64,000 nucleotides of DNA, from NCBI RefSeq assembly GCF_002163755.1, contig NZ_CP015863.1:930001-994000 (forward strand), read 5' to 3'. Below are positions 59,746 to 64,000 of this stretch, piece by piece. Position 1 is the stretch's first letter. Each line of letters starts with the position of its first letter. The translations under genes were made by a program, and so were the position numbers. The notes under the pieces were generated by a model, which did not search any database, was not told the origin of the DNA, and saw only the letters and a list, made by a program, of their open reading frames with translations. Source of the DNA: Vibrio campbellii CAIM 519 = NBRC 15631 = ATCC 25920 (GTDB taxonomy: Bacteria; Pseudomonadota; Gammaproteobacteria; Enterobacterales; Vibrionaceae).

Positions 59746-60679
59746 TTCGTCAACACAATCTAGATCGAACGCTCAGTTGGAGGGGATGATTTCCCCTCTG
59801 ACTTTCTTCAAAGCCAAATTGGAAGCTGGCGCCATTTTGGCGATTGGCGAAGCGCATTGGTATGGCGAGTTGTTCGAAAAGATGACCGACGTATTGTTGG
59901 ATGCGGAACTCGATGGGATGTTTTCCCATTTATTTATCGAGTTTGGTAACGCCAAGCATCAAGCTTTACTCAACAATTACCTAATGGGCGAGACGATTAC
60001 CGATGCAGAACTGGCTGCAGTGTGGCTGGATTCGGTTGCATTTCCAGCTTGGTTACACCCGTGTTATGGCCAGTTCTTCCAACGTTTAAGAGCGGCGAAT
60101 GAACAGCGCAAGGTGCCTATCAACGTTGTGCTGACAGAGCCTTCTTTCAAATGGCGAGACATCGCGCATGCGGGAGAGTTGGCAAAGATTAATGCCCAAC
60201 GTGATCAAGCGTTAGTCGATGGTGTCGAGAAGCAAGTGGTGAAGAGTGAGCGAGGCGTTGTGGTGCTTGTTGGTGCGCGACACATTCTCAAGCGTTCTCC
60301 GACGTTAGGTTTTATGGCTAAGCATAAGACGTTTGGTGATTTGGCTCAGCAGAAGTTTGCTCAGCGTTACGTTTCTGTGTGGCCGCACATTCTGACGAGT
60401 GAGTTCAGTCATACAGAACATGGCATCTATGCGACAACGCAGCCTAAGTTAAGCCAAAAGTCGTTCCTCGATTTGATCCCGAAGAAACCACCAGTCAACC
60501 CTTACGCGTTTATCTCGCTGGATAAATTGGTGGACGCTTATTGGTATCTAGGGCCGCAAAGTCGTCAATTGGACGCACATGGTGTGAACGTACCGTTGAT
60601 GTGGAAATCACGGCTAGAACAACGGTTGCCGCTAGTCAATGAGCGACAGCAGATGGTGATCAAAAAGGTCACCGAATAA
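59738..60679 (+). CDS. Cytoplasmic ChaN/TIKI-superfamily protein of the siderophore operon
   Basis: A 313-aa protein without a signal peptide, overlapping the NRPS by 8 bases, so it is made with the synthetase. It carries the superfamily marks GEAH (37-40), Glu68 in FIEFGNAKHQ and GARH (179-182). It is clearly paralogous to the lipoprotein at 50584 over most of its length, including a shared LIPK...YLG C-terminal part. The complete Glu/His set (GExH) is more enzyme-like than in the lipoprotein (GDYH). A siderophore-lactone esterase or iron-release role is a hypothesis. Confidence 0.85.
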   Translation: MFDSSTQSRSNAQLEGMISPLTFFKAKLEAGAILAIGEAHWYGELFEKMTDVLLDAELDGMFSHLFIEFGNAKHQALLNNYLMGETITDAELAAVWLDSVAFPAWLHPCYGQFFQRLRAANEQRKVPINVVLTEPSFKWRDIAHAGELAKINAQRDQALVDGVEKQVVKSERGVVVLVGARHILKRSPTLGFMAKHKTFGDLAQQKFAQRYVSVWPHILTSEFSHTEHGIYATTQPKLSQKSFLDLIPKKPPVNPYAFISLDKLVDAYWYLGPQSRQLDAHGVNVPLMWKSRLEQRLPLVNERQQMVIKKVTE

Positions 60680-60696
60680 CAAACATGACAAATTCA

Positions 60697-61437
60697 TTAG
60701 GAAAAGTAGCACAGCGAGAGCACGTATTGCTGGTCAAAACAGTAGTGTCCATGAAATGAGAGATTTGGCAATTTTGCTTTCAATGCGTCTTGGTTGCGGC
60801 CAATCAGCTCAAAGCTAAATTGCCCTGAATGTTTGTTCTTGGGCTCTAACGTAATCTGTGCATCGAGAAAATCGAAGTACACCTGAACGAAGGGAAAGCA
60901 GCACTTAAAAATGCTTTCCTTGATACTGAATATCAGCGTATCAGGAAGATCGTGAGTACGGTTGAGTAGTGCTTGTTCATCGCGAGTGTAGATGGAAGAG
61001 AAAAGGTGCTCGGCAAGCGCGGTATTGCTTTCAATATCGATTCCTAGGCTGGCGACTTCGTTTTTTTGGGCACACGCGGCAAGGCAAATGCCATCAGTAT
61101 GGCTGATGCTGCCACTGATATCACTTGGAAAAAGGGGCTCTCTAAAGTGACCTGTCAGGATCGGCATCTCCGTCATATTCGGTTTGGATAAATCCAAATT
61201 TTGCATGGCAGACCGCGCCGCGTGGCGCCCAGCTCTGAACTCGCGTTGGCGCTTCTCTACTGCCTTTTGAATGTGTTTTTCTTCTTCGGCAAGGCCCACT
61301 TGAGAGTACATCTCCGGTGTGGCTTGCACGATGTAAACCTTTGGACTGGCACCTTCTAGGTGAAGACGAAAAGGGGCGAGGGGACTATCTGGCGCTTCTT
61401 TTTTCAATTGTGTCACTTTCAATAAGTTGCCGTTCAA
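60697..61437 (-). CDS. entD: 4'-phosphopantetheinyl transferase (EntD type)
   Basis: A 246-aa Sfp/EntD-type enzyme that arms the carrier domains of EntB and the NRPS with phosphopantetheine. Motifs: KRQREFRAGRHAAR (about 62-75), SGSISHTDG, SLGIDIES (Mg2+ ligands) and FSIKESIFKCCFP. The start is uncertain: TTG 61437, TTG 61422 and GTG 61416 are all in frame, and none has a strong ribosome site. It is leftward, convergent with the operon and divergent from the receptor gene. Confidence 0.92.
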   Translation of the reverse strand: MNGNLLKVTQLKKEAPDSPLAPFRLHLEGASPKVYIVQATPEMYSQVGLAEEEKHIQKAVEKRQREFRAGRHAARSAMQNLDLSKPNMTEMPILTGHFREPLFPSDISGSISHTDGICLAACAQKNEVASLGIDIESNTALAEHLFSSIYTRDEQALLNRTHDLPDTLIFSIKESIFKCCFPFVQVYFDFLDAQITLEPKNKHSGQFSFELIGRNQDALKAKLPNLSFHGHYCFDQQYVLSLCYFS

Positions 61438-61476
61438 AAATAAAACCTAGCTCAAACCTTTGGCTTGAATGCGAAT

Positions 61477-61495
61477 GTTAATGATTGCTATTTAT
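61477..61495 (+). promoter_or_regulatory. Weak Fur-like box between entD and the receptor gene
   Basis: GTTAATGATTGCTATTTAT matches the Fur consensus at only about half of its positions. It is listed because both flanking genes should be iron-regulated and no better site is seen in this 119-base region. Confidence 0.3.
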
Positions 61496-61556
61496 ACATT
61501 CATTCTTTAGAGTTTTCGAGCCTAAATGATTGATAAAATAGATATAAGGAAATGCA

Positions 61557-63518
61557 GTGAAAACTTCAGTGAAAAAGCCCATGTTTATGCCTTCTGTTTT
61601 AACGGGAGCGCTTTTGACTGCGTTCAGTGGCTCTGCGCTTGCGAACGATAAAGACGAAGTGGTGGAAATGGAGCGCATGGTGGTAACCGCGTCGCTTACT
61701 CAGCACTCTGAGTTAACCGCGCCAGCTTCCGTTTCGGTGATCACCGCCGATGATATTTCGAAGATGCCAGTAAAGGATATCTCGGAAGCGATTCGCAGTA
61801 CGACAGGTGTTAGCGTTCTGAGCAGCACCGCTTACGGTCGTAATAACATTCGTATTCGTGGTTTAGATTCTAAACACACTTTGGTGCTAATCAATGGGCG
61901 TCGCATCAATTCTCAAGATGCGTTGATCCGTGGTAACGACTTTGACCTATCGAGCATTCCTCTTACCGCGATCCAACGCATTGAAGTGGTTCGCGGCCCA
62001 GTATCCTCTTTGTATGGTTCTGAAGCCATGGGTGGTGTGGTTAACGTCATTTTGAAGGCGCCAACAGAAGAACTATCGGGCTCGCTGGGTTTGCAGTATG
62101 AGAGCATCCTTGAAGGCGATGGTGGTGACGGCTTGAAAGGGCACGCGTACGCAAGCGGCAGTCTCTCAGAGAATGTTGAAGGCAGTATTATTGTGGAAAG
62201 TTCGGCTCGTGACCCATGGCGTACCGACACGAATCCAGACTTCGATGCGTTAGAAGAAAAAGACACAACAAACGTCTTTGGTGAGCTTGCTTGGCAACTG
62301 ACAGAAGAGCAACGTTTGATCGCGGATGTGATTTACACCAACGATGAGCGCGAAGCAGATTGGGTTCACCCTCGCTCAGGTTCACAGACGAACACTCAAG
62401 ATTCCACGCGTTGGAATTACGGCCTGACTCACGAAGGCGCTTGGGATACGGTAGATTCGCAAGTGCGTCTGTACGGCGAAAACATGCAACTGGATGACGC
62501 GAGTACGGCGTATACCAATGGTGCAGCGGACGTTGAACTACAAAACAACACACTTGATTTTAAACTTTCTGGTTTGTGGCACGATTCGCACGAATGGGTG
62601 TTCGGCGGTGAGTACCGCACATCGGAGCTGAAAAATAGCCGTGATGTTCCGTCGGGTGATATCGACAACTATCAAGGAGCGGTCTTTGTTCAAGGCGAGT
62701 TTGACCTCAATAAATTGGCTGTGACTTTAGGTGGTCGTCAAGATTTTCATGAAGTGTATGGCAGCCACTTTAGCCCACGTGCTTACGCGGTTTACAGCTT
62801 TACGGATGAGTTTGTTCTGAAAGGTGGCTTTGGTGGTGGCTTCCGTGCTCCGGGTATGATGGAAAGCAGCGACCAAGTTCGCGTGATCAGCTGTGGTAAC
62901 CGTTGTTGGTTAACCGGTAATGAAGATCTAAAACCGGAAGAATCAGAAAGCTACGAAGCTGGGCTAGCGTATGAGACAACAGCGATGGGTGTTGGTCTGA
63001 TGTACTACCATACCGACTTGAAGAACAAGATTGAGCGAGACCTAACTAGGCCAGTAGGTTCGGTGGGTCAAACGCCTATTTTCACGTATCAGAACATCGG
63101 CAAAGCGGAGACCAAAGGTTTTGAACTAGAGGGTTGGTATGACATTACCGATAGCATCAACCTAAAAGGTAACTACACCTACACGGACGCGAGAGACAAG
63201 AGCAGTGGTGATAAGCTAACTAAAACGCCTGAGCACTTAGCAAACCTAGATGTAAATTGGGAAGTCTTCGATTCATTCACCACCTTTGCCCGCGTGAACT
63301 ACATTGGTAAACAAGTCATTACTAACCAAAGTCGTGAAAACAAAACGGTCGATGGCTATACGCTTGTTGGCTTGGGTGTGGCTTACGATTTCCAACAATT
63401 TAACCTAAAAGCGGGTTTGAACAACATCTTTGACGTCGAGTTGGATGATGAAGATGATTACTACGGTTATTCTGAGAAAGGCCGCAGTGCGTACGTAAGC
63501 GCAACGTACTTGTTCTAA
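61557..63518 (+). CDS. TonB-dependent catecholate siderophore receptor (IrgA/FapA-like)
   Basis: A 653-aa outer-membrane receptor. GTG start behind AAGGA, signal peptide to about residue 29 (GSALA), TonB-box-like EVVEMERMVVTAS (about 34-46), plug domain (about 55-165: NNIRIRGLDSKHTLVLING and IEVVRGPVSSLYGSEAMGGVVNVI), then a 22-strand barrel with the family motif FRAPGMMESS and a terminal aromatic (YLF). A Cys pair (ISCGNRCWLTG) lies in an extracellular loop. Its place beside the cluster points to the ferric amphi-enterobactin/enterobactin receptor called FapA in V. campbellii/V. harveyi. Confidence 0.93.
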   Translation: MKTSVKKPMFMPSVLTGALLTAFSGSALANDKDEVVEMERMVVTASLTQHSELTAPASVSVITADDISKMPVKDISEAIRSTTGVSVLSSTAYGRNNIRIRGLDSKHTLVLINGRRINSQDALIRGNDFDLSSIPLTAIQRIEVVRGPVSSLYGSEAMGGVVNVILKAPTEELSGSLGLQYESILEGDGGDGLKGHAYASGSLSENVEGSIIVESSARDPWRTDTNPDFDALEEKDTTNVFGELAWQLTEEQRLIADVIYTNDEREADWVHPRSGSQTNTQDSTRWNYGLTHEGAWDTVDSQVRLYGENMQLDDASTAYTNGAADVELQNNTLDFKLSGLWHDSHEWVFGGEYRTSELKNSRDVPSGDIDNYQGAVFVQGEFDLNKLAVTLGGRQDFHEVYGSHFSPRAYAVYSFTDEFVLKGGFGGGFRAPGMMESSDQVRVISCGNRCWLTGNEDLKPEESESYEAGLAYETTAMGVGLMYYHTDLKNKIERDLTRPVGSVGQTPIFTYQNIGKAETKGFELEGWYDITDSINLKGNYTYTDARDKSSGDKLTKTPEHLANLDVNWEVFDSFTTFARVNYIGKQVITNQSRENKTVDGYTLVGLGVAYDFQQFNLKAGLNNIFDVELDDEDDYYGYSEKGRSAYVSATYLF

Positions 63519-63561
63519 TTAGACTATTGGCCTTGTTGAACGACTGGTTTTATTGAAAACT

Positions 63562-63592
63562 AAAATAGCCTCTACGCAGAGGCTATTTTTTC
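63562..63592 (+). terminator. Terminator of the receptor gene
   Basis: AAAATAGCCTCT (63562-63573), loop ACGC, AGAGGCTATTTT (63578-63589), then TT. Confidence 0.92.
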
Positions 63593-63611
63593 ATGTCTAT
63601 CTCATGAATGT

Positions 63612-63874
63612 TTAACATTCAGCTTCAACTTCTTTGATGGTTTCTGTGACTTTAACCTGAACGATACGATTGCTCTTCACATGCAGTATCTCGGATCGCC
63701 AACACTGATAGTCAACAGTTTTACCTTGAGTCGGTATTCGCCCGATTAACCACGTTAAGAGCCATTTAAGGTTTGAAAAAACTCACTCTCTTCACCCTCA
63801 ATGCCATTGAGTCCGAGCTTGTATTTCTGTTCGTTAAGCCGAATTAGGTCATTTATCAGTAAACTGCCATCTTT
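63612..63874 (-). pseudogene. Frameshifted remnant of a CorC/HlyC transporter-associated domain
   Basis: Leftward, one frame reads KDGSLLINDLIRLNEQ...ESEFFQTLNG, then meets a stop. After a one-base shift near 63768-63775 a second frame continues LLTWLIGRIPTQG...SEILHVKSNRIVQVKV to TAA 63612. Joined, this is the typical C-terminal transporter-associated domain of CNNM/CorC or TerC-type membrane proteins (pattern G-R-I-P-x-x-G-x-x-V, then N-R-I). A stop codon also lies directly upstream (cta at 63875-63877), so the rest of the gene is missing. Confidence 0.65.
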
Positions 63875-63877
63875 CTA

Positions 63878-64000
63878 TTTTTCGCCGAAATATGCTACGC
63901 CGCCATACCCAGAGAACGTGATTTTTAAGCCAATCAACTTGCTGGTGTGAATGACTCTGTTACTTAAGACGGATTCTGATACACTACGCGCCCATTTCTT
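63878..64000. other. Window end, no supported gene
   Basis: About 120 bases with stops in all readings that I checked and no ribosome site. It may be the promoter region of a gene beyond the window or further pseudogene sequence. Confidence 0.35.

Overview
The window is a piece of a gammaproteobacterial chromosome that reads as Vibrio, most likely the Harveyi clade (V. harveyi, V. campbellii and relatives). The evidence is a set of gene orders that follow the gammaproteobacterial pattern (gltA divergent from sdhCDAB-sucABCD; znuA divergent from znuCB; feoABC; yoaA-tsaB-slp; fadD-rnd; minEDC-ycgL; argS divergent from yecM), many GTG/TTG starts, and an enterobactin-type siderophore cluster of the kind described for amphi-enterobactin in V. 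harveyi/V. campbellii. The species call is inference.

Layout. 1-1.4 kb: end of a DUF1853 gene and a Nif3/YbgI-family gene. 1.5-12.9 kb: TCA cycle block, with gltA leftward and sdhCDAB-sucAB-sucCD rightward; the space between them carries two ArcA-like boxes. 13-15.5 kb: zinc uptake (znuCB / znuA) around a near-perfect Zur operator. 15.7-19.1 kb: a very large membrane-spanning sensor with an AraC DNA-binding domain. 19.1-22.6 kb: a 750-base non-coding stretch and then feoABC behind a Fur-like box. 22.7-30 kb: YqhA-like protein, HIT protein, argS, yecM, a secreted trypsin-like protease with a GlyGly-CTERM tail plus a small lipoprotein, purU, and a 60-aa unknown. 30-37.6 kb: yoaA, tsaB, an unknown, an Slp lipoprotein, an alpha/beta hydrolase, fadD, rnd. 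37.7-38.0 kb: two 133-bp tandem repeats. 38-45.1 kb: minEDC, ycgL, a lytic transglycosylase, a LysR regulator, a NupC-type transporter, a MITE-like repeat, folD behind a PurR box, and tRNA-Arg(UCU).

45.2-49.7 kb is an A+T-rich accessory segment directly downstream of the tRNA. It encodes a lipoprotein alpha/beta hydrolase, a DUF4105 protein that seems to combine a papain-like periplasmic domain with a beta-rich, barrel-like C-terminus, a DUF3015 exported protein, and an orphan phage-type lytic transglycosylase.

49.7-63.6 kb is the siderophore locus: entA (leftward), a ChaN/TIKI-type lipoprotein, entC-entE-entB-NRPS-cytoplasmic ChaN/TIKI paralog (rightward), entD (leftward) and a TonB-dependent catecholate receptor (rightward). 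EntC, EntB and EntA make 2,3-dihydroxybenzoate. EntE loads it on the EntB carrier domain. The C-A-T-TE synthetase, with a serine-type A-domain code, joins it to serine and releases a lactone. EntD phosphopantetheinylates the carriers, and the receptor imports the ferric siderophore. The two ChaN/TIKI paralogs, one exported and one cytoplasmic, have no assigned role in this pathway and are the most interesting unexplained part. The last 400 bases hold a frameshifted remnant of a CorC/HlyC-type transporter-associated domain.

Recurring non-coding structures: the same hairpin plus (CGATTCT)n heptamer array lies behind gltA and behind argS; a 133-bp element occurs twice in tandem; and one compound inverted repeat (MITE/REP-like) follows nupC. 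No CRISPR array, complete insertion sequence, integrase or rRNA gene was seen.
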